The translations under genes were made by a program, and so were the position numbers. The notes below the pieces were generated by a model. The model saw nothing but the letters and a program-made list of their open reading frames with translations, made no database searches and was not told where the DNA came from. This document shows, piece by piece, positions 6,185-13,784 of a DNA stretch of 15,310 nt (positions are counted from its first letter, which is position 1; each line of letters starts with the position of its first letter). The stretch is from positions 1 through 15,310 of the forward strand of contig JAAWLY010000034.1 of NCBI GenBank assembly GCA_022798155.1, read 5' to 3'. The DNA comes from Lawsonibacter sp. (GTDB taxonomy: Bacteria > Bacillota > Clostridia > Oscillospirales > Oscillospiraceae).

Positions 6185-6673
6185 ATGTCCAATGGAATTT
6201 CCATGGAGCGGGTGGAGCAGATTATCGACAGCTACGGCTGTCAGGTCCACCACCTGATTGCCATTATGCAGGACATCCAGGCGCAGTACAAGTACCTCAG
6301 CCCCGCGGTGCTGGAGCGCATCGCCCAAAAGCTGGGGGTGGGGGTGGCCAAGGTCTACAGCGTGGCCACCTTCTACGAGAATTTTTCTTTGGAGGCAAAG
6401 GGAAAGTACATCATCAAGGTGTGCGACGGCACCGCCTGCCATGTGCGCAAGTCCCAGCCCATCTACAACGCCATCAAGGAATATCTGGAGCTGGAGGGCA
6501 AGCAAAAGACCTCCGCCGACGGCCTGTTCACCCTGGAGACGGTGGCCTGCCTGGGGGCCTGCGGTCTGGCGCCGGTGGTCACGGTAAATGACCAGGTCCA
6601 CTCCAAGATGAGCCCGGAGCTGGCCATCGAGCTGCTGGAGAGCTTACGAAAGGAGGACGCCGCCAATGGCTGA
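6185..6673 (+). CDS. hydC: [FeFe] hydrogenase, NuoE-like [2Fe-2S] subunit (HydC)
   Basis: 162 residues, matching the usual length of HydC/NuoE. An N-terminal helical part (to about 65, ending in the conserved VATFYENF) is followed by a thioredoxin-like ferredoxin domain. C80, C85, C122 and C126 (CDGTAC and CLGAC) bind a [2Fe-2S] cluster. In HydABC enzymes this subunit works with HydB in electron transfer from NADH. ATG at 6185 follows a GGAG site at 6171-6174. It overlaps the next gene by 8 bp, so translation is coupled. The protein is soluble, in line with a cytoplasmic complex. Confidence 0.93.
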   Translation: MSNGISMERVEQIIDSYGCQVHHLIAIMQDIQAQYKYLSPAVLERIAQKLGVGVAKVYSVATFYENFSLEAKGKYIIKVCDGTACHVRKSQPIYNAIKEYLELEGKQKTSADGLFTLETVACLGACGLAPVVTVNDQVHSKMSPELAIELLESLRKEDAANG

Positions 6674-8564
6674 GATGAACCGGGAACGGCTGGAGGTCCG
6701 CCGGGTAAAGGCCAAGCGGGCCCTGTCCTATCAAAAGAAGCAGATTCTGCTGTGTGCCGGCACCGGCTGCATCGCCGGCGGCTCCCTGAAGCTGTACGAC
6801 TACTTTAAAGAGGAGTGTGCCCGCCGGGGGCTGGACGTCTATGTGGGCCTGACCCAGGAGAACGAGGTGGAGGACGTCACCGAGCCCAAGGGGGACGGGG
6901 TCTATCTGAAAAAGAGCGGCTGCCACGGCTTCTGCGAGATGGGCCCCCTGGTCCAGATCGAGCCGGAGGGCATCCTATACACCCATGTGCAGCTGGAGGA
7001 CTGCGACGAGATCATTGAAAAGACCATCCTGAAAGGGGAGGTGGTGGAGCGGCTGCTCTACGAGCTGGAGGGGGTCAAGTATCCCAAGCACAGCGATATC
7101 CCCTTCTACCACCGGCAGCACCGGATCGTCCTGGAAAACTGCGGCACCACCGACGCTGAGGACATCGACGAGTACCTGGCCAAGGACGGCTATGTGGCCT
7201 TTGAAAAGGCCCTCTTTGAGATGACCGACGAGGCCATTTGCAAGGAAATCATGGACTCCGGCCTGCGGGGCCGGGGGGGCGGCGGTTTCCCCGCCGGGCG
7301 CAAGTGGGACAGCGTGCGCAAGCAGCCCAAGGGCAAGAAGTACGTGGTGTGCAACGGCGACGAGGGCGACCCCGGGGCCTTTATGGACCGCTCCATCATG
7401 GAGGGCAACCCCCACTCCATCATCGAGGGGATGCTCATTGCCGCCATCGCTGCGGGCAGCGACGAGGGCTATATCTACGTCCGGGCGGAGTACCCCCTGG
7501 CGGTGGCCCGGCTGAAAACCGCCATCGCCAAGGCCCGGGAGATGGGCCTGCTGGGGGACCACATCCTGGGCACAGCGTTCTCCTTCCACCTCCACGTCAA
7601 CCGGGGGGCGGGCGCCTTTGTCTGTGGCGAGGGCAGTGCCCTGACCGCCTCCATCGAGGGCAACCGGGGCATGCCCCGGGTCAAGCCGCCCCGGACAGTG
7701 GAGCACGGCCTGTGGGCCCAGCCCACGGTGCTCAACAACGTGGAGACCTTCTCCGCCGTCCCCCTGATCATCCGGAAGGGGTCGGCCTGGTTTAAGTCCA
7801 TCGGCACGGAGAAGTCCCCGGGCACCAAGGCCTTCGCCCTGACGGGCAACGTGGTGAACACCGGCCTGATCGAGGTGCCCATGGGGGCCACCCTGCGGGA
7901 GATCATCTTCGACATCGGCGGCGGCATCAAGGACGGCAAAAAATTCAAGGCCGTCCAGATCGGCGGCCCCTCCGGCGGCTGTCTCACCGAGGAACACCTG
8001 GACCTGCCCCTGGATTTCGACTCCCTGAAAAAGCTGGGGGCCATGATTGGCTCGGGCGGGCTGGTGGTCATGGACGAGGACACCTGCATGGTGGAGGTGG
8101 CCCGGTTCTTCATGAACTTCACCCAGAATGAGTCCTGCGGCAAGTGCGTCCCCTGCCGGGAGGGCACCCGGCGGATGCTGGAGATCCTCACTCGCATCGT
8201 CAACAACGAGGGCTCCCTGGAGGACCTGGACCTGCTGGAGGAGCTGTCCGCCACCATCAGCGAGACTGCCCTGTGCGGCCTGGGCCAGTCGGCCTGCAAG
8301 CCGGTGCAGAGCACATTAAAGTACTTCCGGGACGAGTACCTGGCCCACGTGGTGGACAAACACTGCCCCCACTGCAACGGCCGGAAAAAGGTGCTGCAAA
8401 TTGATCCGGAGCTGTGCAAGGGCTGCGGCAAGTGTATGCGCCAGTGCCCCATGGAGGCCATCTCCGGACAGATCCGGATGCCCCACGTTATCGACACGGA
8501 AAAATGTATCAAATGCGGCGCGTGCTGGGGCTGCTGTCCCTTCGGCGCCATTCGGGAGGAGTGA
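6666..8564 (+). CDS. hydB: [FeFe] hydrogenase, NADH/FMN-binding NuoF-like subunit (HydB)
   Basis: 632 residues, close to known HydB proteins (about 600-630). Domains in order: an N-terminal [2Fe-2S] thioredoxin-like domain with C30, C35, C86 and C90; the NADH/FMN-binding core with GLRGRGGGGFPAGRKW (199-214); the SLBB domain; the [4Fe-4S] helical domain with ESCGKCVPC (C491, C494, C497) and C537; and a C-terminal bacterial-type ferredoxin with two [4Fe-4S] motifs (C584/587/590/594 and C614/617/620/624). It oxidises NADH on FMN and passes electrons to HydA. The extra ferredoxin domain distinguishes HydB from complex I NuoF and is typical of bifurcating hydrogenases. The start at 6666 has an AAAGGAGG site inside hydC. 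Stop at 8562-8564, then hydA after 5 bases. Confidence 0.94.
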   Translation: MAEMNRERLEVRRVKAKRALSYQKKQILLCAGTGCIAGGSLKLYDYFKEECARRGLDVYVGLTQENEVEDVTEPKGDGVYLKKSGCHGFCEMGPLVQIEPEGILYTHVQLEDCDEIIEKTILKGEVVERLLYELEGVKYPKHSDIPFYHRQHRIVLENCGTTDAEDIDEYLAKDGYVAFEKALFEMTDEAICKEIMDSGLRGRGGGGFPAGRKWDSVRKQPKGKKYVVCNGDEGDPGAFMDRSIMEGNPHSIIEGMLIAAIAAGSDEGYIYVRAEYPLAVARLKTAIAKAREMGLLGDHILGTAFSFHLHVNRGAGAFVCGEGSALTASIEGNRGMPRVKPPRTVEHGLWAQPTVLNNVETFSAVPLIIRKGSAWFKSIGTEKSPGTKAFALTGNVVNTGLIEVPMGATLREIIFDIGGGIKDGKKFKAVQIGGPSGGCLTEEHLDLPLDFDSLKKLGAMIGSGGLVVMDEDTCMVEVARFFMNFTQNESCGKCVPCREGTRRMLEILTRIVNNEGSLEDLDLLEELSATISETALCGLGQSACKPVQSTLKYFRDEYLAHVVDKHCPHCNGRKKVLQIDPELCKGCGKCMRQCPMEAISGQIRMPHVIDTEKCIKCGACWGCCPFGAIREE

Positions 8565-8569
8565 GCGGC

Positions 8570-10270
8570 ATGGCAAAGGGAATCATGTACATCGACGGCC
8601 AGCGGGTGCCCTTCGACGGGGAGCCCAACGTGCTGTCCGTCATCCGAAAGGCCGGCATCGAGATGCCCACCTTCTGCTACTACTCCGACCTGTCGGTCTA
8701 TGGCGCCTGCCGCATGTGCGTGGTGGAGGACGAGCGGGGGAAGATCGAGACCTCCTGCTCCATGCAGCCCCGTGACGGGCTGAAAATCCGCACCAACACC
8801 GCCCGCCTGCTCAAGCACCGGCGGATGATCCTGGAGCTGATGCTGGCCTCCCACAACTGCAGCTGCACCACCTGCGAGAAGAGCGGCGACTGCCACCTCC
8901 AGGCCCTGGCCGTCCAGTTCGGCATCCACCGGGTCCGCTTCGGCGACAGCCGGGAGGAGAAGGAGCTGGATATGTCCAGCCCCGCCGTCATCCGGGACCC
9001 CAGCAAGTGCATCCTCTGCGGCGACTGCGTCCGGGTCTGCGGCGAGAACATCGGGATGCATATCATCGACTTCGCCCACCGGGGCTACAACATGCGGGTC
9101 ATGCCCGCCTTTGACCGGAACCTGGACCAGACCCACTGCATCAGCTGCGGCCAGTGCTCCGCCGTCTGCCCCACCGGCGCGATCACCGTAAAGAACCAGA
9201 TCGGCGACGCCTGGCGGGCCATCCACGACCCCAAGAGGCGGGTGGTGGTGCAGATCGCCCCCGCCGTCCGGGTGGCGGTGGGCGAGGCCTTCGGCCTGGC
9301 CCCCGGCCAGAACGCCCTGGACCAGCTGGTGTCCGCCCTGAAGCTGATGGGGGTGGACGAGGTGTACGACACCACCTTCGGCGCCGACTTCACCACCATC
9401 GAGGAGGGCACCGAGTTCCTCCAGCGGCTGGAGAAGGGGGGGCCCTTCCCCATGTTCACCTCCTGCTGCCCGGCCTGGGTGAAGTATCTGGAGAACGAGA
9501 ACCCCAAATACCTCAAGCATATCTCCACCTGCAAGTCCCCCATGCAGATGTTCGCCTCCATTTTGAAGGACAAGTACGCCCAAAAGGATCAGGAGGACGG
9601 CCGCTCCACCTACCACATCGCCATCATGCCCTGCACCGCCAAGAAGATGGAAGCCGCCCGGCCGGAGTTTGTCCAGCCCGACGGCTCCCCGGCGGTGGAC
9701 CTGGTGCTCACCACCAAGGAGATCATCAAGATGGTCCAGGAGTCGGGCATCCAGCTGACCAAGCTGGAGTACGAGTCCCCCGACCTGCCCTTCGGCCTGG
9801 GCTCCGGCGCGGGCACCATCTACGGCACCACCGGCGGTGTGGCCGAGGCGGTGGTCCGGTTCTGCCTGCCGGACAAGTCCAAAAACGTGCTGCGGGAGCT
9901 GAAATACTCCCCCCTGCGGGGAGATCGCTCCATCCGGGTGGCCGTTATCAAGGTGGGGGACCGGGATGTCCACCTGGCCATTGTCCACGGCCTGGCCAAC
10001 GCCCAGCGGCTGCTGCGCGAGATCGAGGCGGGCAACGCCTACTTCGACCTGGTGGAGGTCATGACCTGTCAGGGCGGCTGTGTGGGCGGCGCGGGCCAGC
10101 CCCACGGCATGAAGCAGGACAAGACCGACCGGGCCGAGGGCCTGTACTCCCTGGACCGCTCCGCCCCCTTCAAGCGGGCCGAGGTCAACCCGGTGGTCAG
10201 CGCCCTGCTCCAGGACCTGGACCAGGACAAGCGCCATGAGCTGCTCCATGTGAACTATGTGAAGGAATAA
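8570..10270 (+). CDS. hydA: [FeFe] hydrogenase catalytic subunit (HydA)
   Basis: 566 residues. The N-terminal [2Fe-2S] plant-type domain has C36, C47, C50 and C63; a His/Cys3 [4Fe-4S] site follows (H95, C99, C102, C108), then two ferredoxin [4Fe-4S] motifs (CILCGDC, CISCGQC). The H-cluster domain carries TSCCPAW (C299, C300), MPCTAKK (M353, C355) and L3 MTCQGGCVGGAGQP (C500, C504). By my count E279, E282, C299 and S319, the proton path of clostridial CpI, are all present at matching numbers. It makes or consumes H2 in the cytoplasm; with HydB and HydC it should couple NADH plus reduced ferredoxin to H2. L3 departs from the common MACPGGCxxGGGQP. ATG at 8570 has GGGAGGA about 9 bases upstream. 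Confidence 0.95.
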   Translation: MAKGIMYIDGQRVPFDGEPNVLSVIRKAGIEMPTFCYYSDLSVYGACRMCVVEDERGKIETSCSMQPRDGLKIRTNTARLLKHRRMILELMLASHNCSCTTCEKSGDCHLQALAVQFGIHRVRFGDSREEKELDMSSPAVIRDPSKCILCGDCVRVCGENIGMHIIDFAHRGYNMRVMPAFDRNLDQTHCISCGQCSAVCPTGAITVKNQIGDAWRAIHDPKRRVVVQIAPAVRVAVGEAFGLAPGQNALDQLVSALKLMGVDEVYDTTFGADFTTIEEGTEFLQRLEKGGPFPMFTSCCPAWVKYLENENPKYLKHISTCKSPMQMFASILKDKYAQKDQEDGRSTYHIAIMPCTAKKMEAARPEFVQPDGSPAVDLVLTTKEIIKMVQESGIQLTKLEYESPDLPFGLGSGAGTIYGTTGGVAEAVVRFCLPDKSKNVLRELKYSPLRGDRSIRVAVIKVGDRDVHLAIVHGLANAQRLLREIEAGNAYFDLVEVMTCQGGCVGGAGQPHGMKQDKTDRAEGLYSLDRSAPFKRAEVNPVVSALLQDLDQDKRHELLHVNYVKE

Positions 10271-10273
10271 AAG

Positions 10274-10304
10274 AAAGGCCCTCCGCCCTTGGCGGAGGGC
10301 CTTT
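10274..10304. terminator. Bidirectional intrinsic terminator between hydA and the aminotransferase
   Basis: A perfect 14-bp stem (10274-10287 with 10291-10304) and a CTT loop. On the + strand it ends in TTT and a T/A-rich stretch; on the - strand CTTTCTTTTATT follows. It sits exactly between two convergent genes and serves both. Confidence 0.9.
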
Positions 10305-10309
10305 GTATA

Positions 10310-11491
10310 TTACTTGTAGGAGTCTGCCAGTTCCTTGAACTTAGGCAGAGCACGGCGGATGGTGTCGGGCTGGACGCAGTAGGAGATGCGCACATGTCCG
10401 GGCGCGCCGAAGCCGGAGCCGGGGACAATGAGCAGGTCCAGCTTTTTGGCCCGCTCACTGAAGGCCGCGTCGTCGGGTTCCAGGGAGCGGGGGAAGAGGT
10501 AGAACGCCCCGCCGGGCTGTACCACGTGGTAGCCCATCTCCCGCAAGGCGGAGACGAACAGCTTGGCGTTTTCCTCATAGATCTTGATGTCGGAGGTCAT
10601 GTCGCAGCACAGGGAGGTGACCTGCTGGAACAGGCTGGGGGCGTTGACATAGCCCAGGGAGCGGCCCGCGCCGGCCACGGCGGCGTAGACGTCGCCGGCG
10701 TCGGTGATGTCCTCGGGGACCAGCACATAGCCGATGCGCTCGCCGGGCAGAGACAGGGACTTGGAGAAGGAGTAGCACACGATGGTGTCGCGATAGATGT
10801 GGGGCACCCAGGGGACCGCTACCCCGGCGTAGGCGATCTCCCGGTAGGGTTCGTCGGAGATCAGGTAGATGGGGTGACCGAACTGTTTGCTCTTCTGGGT
10901 GAGGATGGCCCCCAGGCGCTCCAGGGTCTGTTTGGAGTACACCACGCCGGAGGGATTGTTGGGGCTGTTGATGAGCACGCCCTTGGTGTGCTGGGTGATG
11001 GAGCGCTCAAAGGCGTCGAAGTCGATTTGAAAGGCCTCAATCTCCGGGGGGATAAGGACCATCTTGGCCCCGGCCCCCTCGATGAACACCTTGTACTCGG
11101 GGAAGTAGGGGGCAAAGACGATAAACTCGTCGCCGGGGCAGGTCAGGCCGTTGAACACGCAGCACAGGGAGGCGGCGGCCCCCACGGTGAGGTAGAGCCG
11201 GTCGGCGGTGTAGTGGGCGCCGAAGCGGCGGTTGAGGGAGTCGGCAAAGCGCTGCCGGGCGTCTTGGGCCCCCTGGGCGCTGGTGTAGGCGTGGATCAGG
11301 TCGGGCTGCTCCTGGAGCAGGCGGATGGCCGTGTCGTTGACGGCGGCGGGGGCGGGGACGCTGGGATTGCCGATGGAGAAGTCAAAAACGTTTTCCGCGC
11401 CCACCTGGGCGGCGCGGAGTTTGCCATATTCAAACAGCTCGCGGATGACCGACCGGGCGGTGCCCAGCCCTCTCATACGTTCAGAAACCAT
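10310..11491 (-). CDS. Class I/II PLP-dependent aminotransferase (aspartate aminotransferase family)
   Basis: 393 residues, the normal length for the AspC/PatA-like fold type I group, which moves amino groups between amino acids and 2-oxo acids using pyridoxal phosphate. Key positions: NSPNNPSG at 175-182 (cofactor-contacting Asn), ISDEPY at 211-216 (Asp and Tyr on the PLP ring), SFSKSLSLPGERIGY at 241-255 with Schiff-base lysine K244, and HVRISY near the C-terminus with the carboxylate-binding Arg. The start ATG at 11491 has AGGAGG eight bases upstream (11500-11505); an 18-codon longer frame from 11545 would include that site and lie in the leader. The gene is monocistronic, convergent with hydA and divergent from the enzyme I-like gene. 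Substrate unknown. Confidence 0.9.
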   Translation of the reverse strand: MVSERMRGLGTARSVIRELFEYGKLRAAQVGAENVFDFSIGNPSVPAPAAVNDTAIRLLQEQPDLIHAYTSAQGAQDARQRFADSLNRRFGAHYTADRLYLTVGAAASLCCVFNGLTCPGDEFIVFAPYFPEYKVFIEGAGAKMVLIPPEIEAFQIDFDAFERSITQHTKGVLINSPNNPSGVVYSKQTLERLGAILTQKSKQFGHPIYLISDEPYREIAYAGVAVPWVPHIYRDTIVCYSFSKSLSLPGERIGYVLVPEDITDAGDVYAAVAGAGRSLGYVNAPSLFQQVTSLCCDMTSDIKIYEENAKLFVSALREMGYHVVQPGGAFYLFPRSLEPDDAAFSERAKKLDLLIVPGSGFGAPGHVRISYCVQPDTIRRALPKFKELADSYK

Positions 11492-11563
11492 GGGAAAAAC
11501 CTCCTGAATTAAAAGACCGCATTGAAAACCGCTGGGAATCAACACCGGCCCTGAATTTGTTCC

Positions 11564-11592
11564 ATTATATCACAATAGTTTATTGTAGTAAA
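11564..11592 (-). promoter_or_regulatory. Promoter of the aminotransferase gene with an internal palindrome
   Basis: On the - strand, TTTACT (11592-11587), a 17-nt spacer and TATAAT (11569-11564) with TGA in front (extended -10). Almost the whole spacer is a perfect inverted repeat: ACAATA (11572-11577) and TATTGT (11581-11586) around GTT. That is a possible operator. The leader to the start codon is about 65 nt. Confidence 0.7.
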
Positions 11593-11704
11593 GCGGAAAA
11601 TGAGAGAGGGAGGTCAAACCGCAATAATTGCTAAATATTGTCAAATAGAATGAAGTTGACGAAGAAAACTTTAACATACCTGTCCAATTTGGAAATTTCT
11701 GACC

Positions 11705-11733
11705 TTTACAAAGTCGAACCGCGGGGCTATAAT
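11705..11733 (+). promoter_or_regulatory. Promoter of the enzyme I-like gene
   Basis: TTTACA at 11705-11710, a 17-nt spacer and TATAAT at 11728-11733. It is placed about 48 bases before the start codon. The divergent intergenic stretch 11492-11780 is much more AT-rich than the genes and holds this promoter and that of the aminotransferase; I see no other gene in it. Confidence 0.78.
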
Positions 11734-11780
11734 TTTGAAAGACTTCGGGACTCTGTCTTTTGGCGGAGGGGGGCTGTAAT

Positions 11781-12539
11781 ATGCAGATATTATCGGGCAA
11801 GGCGATTATGGAGCAGATTGTGGTGGGCCGGCTGTGTTTTTACCGCCGTCCCGCGCCTCAAGTTCAGCTCTACGCGCAAAACGGCTGGCGGCAGGAGATC
11901 AACCGCTTTTACCAGGCCCAGCAGACCGCCATCCTGGAGCTGAATACCTTCTACCAGCGGGCGCTGAACCAGGTGGGGGAGGGGGTGGCCTCCATTTTCT
12001 CCATCCACGGGATGCTGCTGGAGGACCACGACTATGTAGAGACCGTCCGCTCCCTGATTCAGGGGCAGGGGGCCACGGCGGAGTACGCGGTGCAGATGGC
12101 GGAGATCAGCTTTACCGCCGCCTTTGCCGCCATGGACAGCCCATACATGCAGGCCCGGGCGGTAGACATCCGCGACATCTCCCAGCGGGTGCTCCGGGCG
12201 CTGATGGGGGGGCGGCAGATCCTTTTGATGGACGAGCCGGCCATCCTGGTGGCTGACGAGTACCTGCCCAGCGAGGTGATGGACTTCGACCAGCGCCGGC
12301 TGCTGGGGCTGATTACCCGGAAGGGCAGCCTGGACAGCCACACCGCCATGCTGGTGCGGGCCTACCACATCCCCGCCATTGTAGAGGTGAATGTCACGGC
12401 CAAGTGCGAGGGGCACTTGGCCCTGATGGACGGCTATACCGGCAGCGTATACATCGATCCTGAGCAGGAGCAGCTGGACCAGCTGCGGGAGCTCTACCAG
12501 GCCAACGGCCGGCCCAAGGGCCTGGCTGTGGCGCGATAA
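11781..12539 (+). CDS. Stand-alone PTS enzyme I N-terminal (HPr-binding, phosphohistidine) domain protein
   Basis: 252 residues that align by eye with the N-terminal half of PTS enzyme I (about 570 residues): FSIHGMLLEDHDYVETV at 73-89, YMQARAVDIRDISQRVL at 122-138, ILVADEYLPSEVMDFDQ at 155-171 and SLDSHTAMLVRAYHIPAI at 183-200. H187 corresponds to the phosphorylated histidine (E. coli H189); the usual GGxTSH reads GSLDSH. The PEP-binding TIM-barrel half is absent, and a stop plus terminator follow at once, so this is not a frameshift within view. Such a domain can exchange phosphate with HPr but cannot use PEP itself. ATG at 11781 has GGAGGG at 11765-11770. A 7-codon longer start (11760) would consume the ribosome site. 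A domain like this is fused in DhaM proteins; the actual partner is unknown. Confidence 0.8.
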   Translation: MQILSGKAIMEQIVVGRLCFYRRPAPQVQLYAQNGWRQEINRFYQAQQTAILELNTFYQRALNQVGEGVASIFSIHGMLLEDHDYVETVRSLIQGQGATAEYAVQMAEISFTAAFAAMDSPYMQARAVDIRDISQRVLRALMGGRQILLMDEPAILVADEYLPSEVMDFDQRRLLGLITRKGSLDSHTAMLVRAYHIPAIVEVNVTAKCEGHLALMDGYTGSVYIDPEQEQLDQLRELYQANGRPKGLAVAR

Positions 12540-12542
12540 CAG

Positions 12543-12573
12543 ACGGCCCCCGGCTTTTGCCGGGGGCCGTTTT
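12543..12573 (+). terminator. Intrinsic terminator after the enzyme I-like gene
   Basis: A perfect 12-bp stem (12543-12554 with 12559-12570), loop TTTT, tail TTT (12571-12573). It starts 4 bases after the stop codon. The convergent buk gene ends at 12575; on the - strand the hairpin lacks a good T-run. Confidence 0.88.
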
Positions 12574-12574
12574 A

Positions 12575-13663
12575 CTATCCTTGGACCACGGGGCAGACGG
12601 GGTGGAACTGATGGACCTCCTCGTCCCCCCGGAGGATGCGCAGGCCGCCCAGAGCCAGGGCCTCCATCTCGTTCTCTCCAGGGAGGACCACCACCCGGCA
12701 CAGGTTGTGGAGGTAGTCGATAACCTTGCCGGTGAGCATGTTAGAGTTGGCCAGCCCGCCGGTGAGGATAACGGCATCGATCAGCCCGGTGAAGCAGGCC
12801 AGCATGGTACCCACCCCCTTGGCGATCTGGAGGGCCTGGGCCTGATAGACCAGAGCGGCCCACTCGTCCCCCTGAGCGATGCGGCGCTCCACCTCCTGGC
12901 AGTCGTGGGTGCCCAGCAGGGCGGACATGCCCCCCTCGCCCCGCAGTTTTTTGGTCATCTCCGCCTTAGTGTATTTGCCGGAGTAGCACATGTCCAGCAC
13001 ATAGAGCATGTTCAGGCTGCCCCCCCGGTCGGGGGAAAAGGGGCCGGCGTCGTCGGAAACAGAGTCGATGATCCGGCCATGGCTGTGGGCGGACACGGAG
13101 ATACCGCCCCCCAGGTGGGCGATGACCAGGTTCATCTCCTCATATTTGCGCCCCATGGCCTGGGCGTATTTGTGGCCGGTGGCCCGGGCGTTGAGCACAT
13201 GGCAGAAGCTGGTGCGGGTGACCTCTTTAAAGCCGGTGACCCGGGCCTCGGGGAGCAGCTCGTCGCTGGTGACGGCGTCGTAGATGTAGGCGGGGACGCC
13301 CAGGGGGGAGGCAAACTCCCGGGCCATCAGCCCGCCCAGGTTGGAGGCGTGGTCAAACACGGTGTGGTGGAGCAGGCAGTCGGCCAGGGCGTCGTCCACC
13401 AGGTAGCCCCCGGAGACGATGTTGGGGATGATGCCCCCCCGGCCCACCACGGCGGACAGGCCGGACAGCTCGTAGCCCTCCAGCGCCAGCCAGCTGCGCA
13501 CCATGCCCACCCGGTAGTCCAGCTGGTCGTTCAGGGCGGGATAGGGGGCCAGGTCCTGGTTGGTGTGGACCATGCTCCGGGCCATCAGGGGGCGCTCGTC
13601 CCGGTATACCGCCGCTTTGGTGCTGGTGGAGCCGGGGTTCAGAACCAGGATATCGTATGCCAT
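12575..13663 (-). CDS. buk: Butyrate kinase
   Basis: 362 residues, the size of butyrate kinases (about 355-360) rather than acetate kinases (about 400). It converts butyryl phosphate plus ADP to butyrate plus ATP in the cytoplasm. The ASKHA-fold motifs are present: LNPGSTSTK at 8-16 (phosphate 1), HLGGGISVSAHSHGRIIDS (phosphate 2 and hinge), DDAGPFSPDRGG, and VILTGGLANS (adenosine site). The start ATG at 13663 has AGGAGG (13669-13674) at close spacing; six extra codons upstream are not needed. It lies downstream of ptb on the same strand, with a 121-bp gap that holds two GC-rich hairpins. A branched-chain 2-oxo acid-derived acyl phosphate is an alternative substrate in this family. Confidence 0.93.
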   Translation of the reverse strand: MAYDILVLNPGSTSTKAAVYRDERPLMARSMVHTNQDLAPYPALNDQLDYRVGMVRSWLALEGYELSGLSAVVGRGGIIPNIVSGGYLVDDALADCLLHHTVFDHASNLGGLMAREFASPLGVPAYIYDAVTSDELLPEARVTGFKEVTRTSFCHVLNARATGHKYAQAMGRKYEEMNLVIAHLGGGISVSAHSHGRIIDSVSDDAGPFSPDRGGSLNMLYVLDMCYSGKYTKAEMTKKLRGEGGMSALLGTHDCQEVERRIAQGDEWAALVYQAQALQIAKGVGTMLACFTGLIDAVILTGGLANSNMLTGKVIDYLHNLCRVVVLPGENEMEALALGGLRILRGDEEVHQFHPVCPVVQG

Positions 13664-13703
13664 GGGAACCTCCTGTCGCAAATTGTCATAATTCCTGCAA
13701 AAC

Positions 13704-13725
13704 GGGCCGGCCAGGGGGCCGGCCC
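13704..13725. repeat. GC-rich 9-bp hairpin between ptb and buk
   Basis: GGGCCGGCC (13704-13712) and GGCCGGCCC (13717-13725) pair perfectly around AGGG. On the - strand (reading from ptb to buk) it is followed by GTTTTG, so it could act as a partial terminator that lowers buk relative to ptb. Register-shifted pairings with the neighbouring CCCCTG are also possible. Confidence 0.6.
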
Positions 13726-13737
13726 CTGCGGGTGCTG

Positions 13738-13764
13738 TGTAGGGGCCGCCGCCCTCGGCGGCCC
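13738..13764. repeat. REP-like hairpin beginning TGTAGGGGC downstream of ptb
   Basis: Arms GGGCCGCCG (13743-13751) and CGGCGGCCC (13756-13764) pair perfectly around CCCT. The left end TGTAGGGGC is shared with the palindrome at 2822-2850, which suggests one dispersed repeat family. It lies 20 bases beyond the ptb stop codon. Confidence 0.6.
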
Positions 13765-13784
13765 GGTATCAGCAATTACACATA

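Noticed and set aside
7475..10249. A 924-codon open frame on the - strand across hydB and hydA
   Set aside because: It is antisense to two clearly conserved hydrogenase genes, has low-complexity Gly/Val/His/Leu-rich composition from GC-rich codon mirroring, and no ribosome site or family motif.
10289..11512. A 407-codon + strand frame opposite the aminotransferase
   Set aside because: The opposite strand encodes an intact PLP aminotransferase with K244 and all motifs; this frame is Gly/Val/Asp-rich mirror sequence.
11492..11780. Possible Rex (NADH-sensing repressor) operator in the AT-rich divergent region
   Set aside because: No TTGTTAA-N4-TTAACAA-like palindrome is present; the only clear palindrome is the ACAATA/TATTGT repeat in the promoter spacer.
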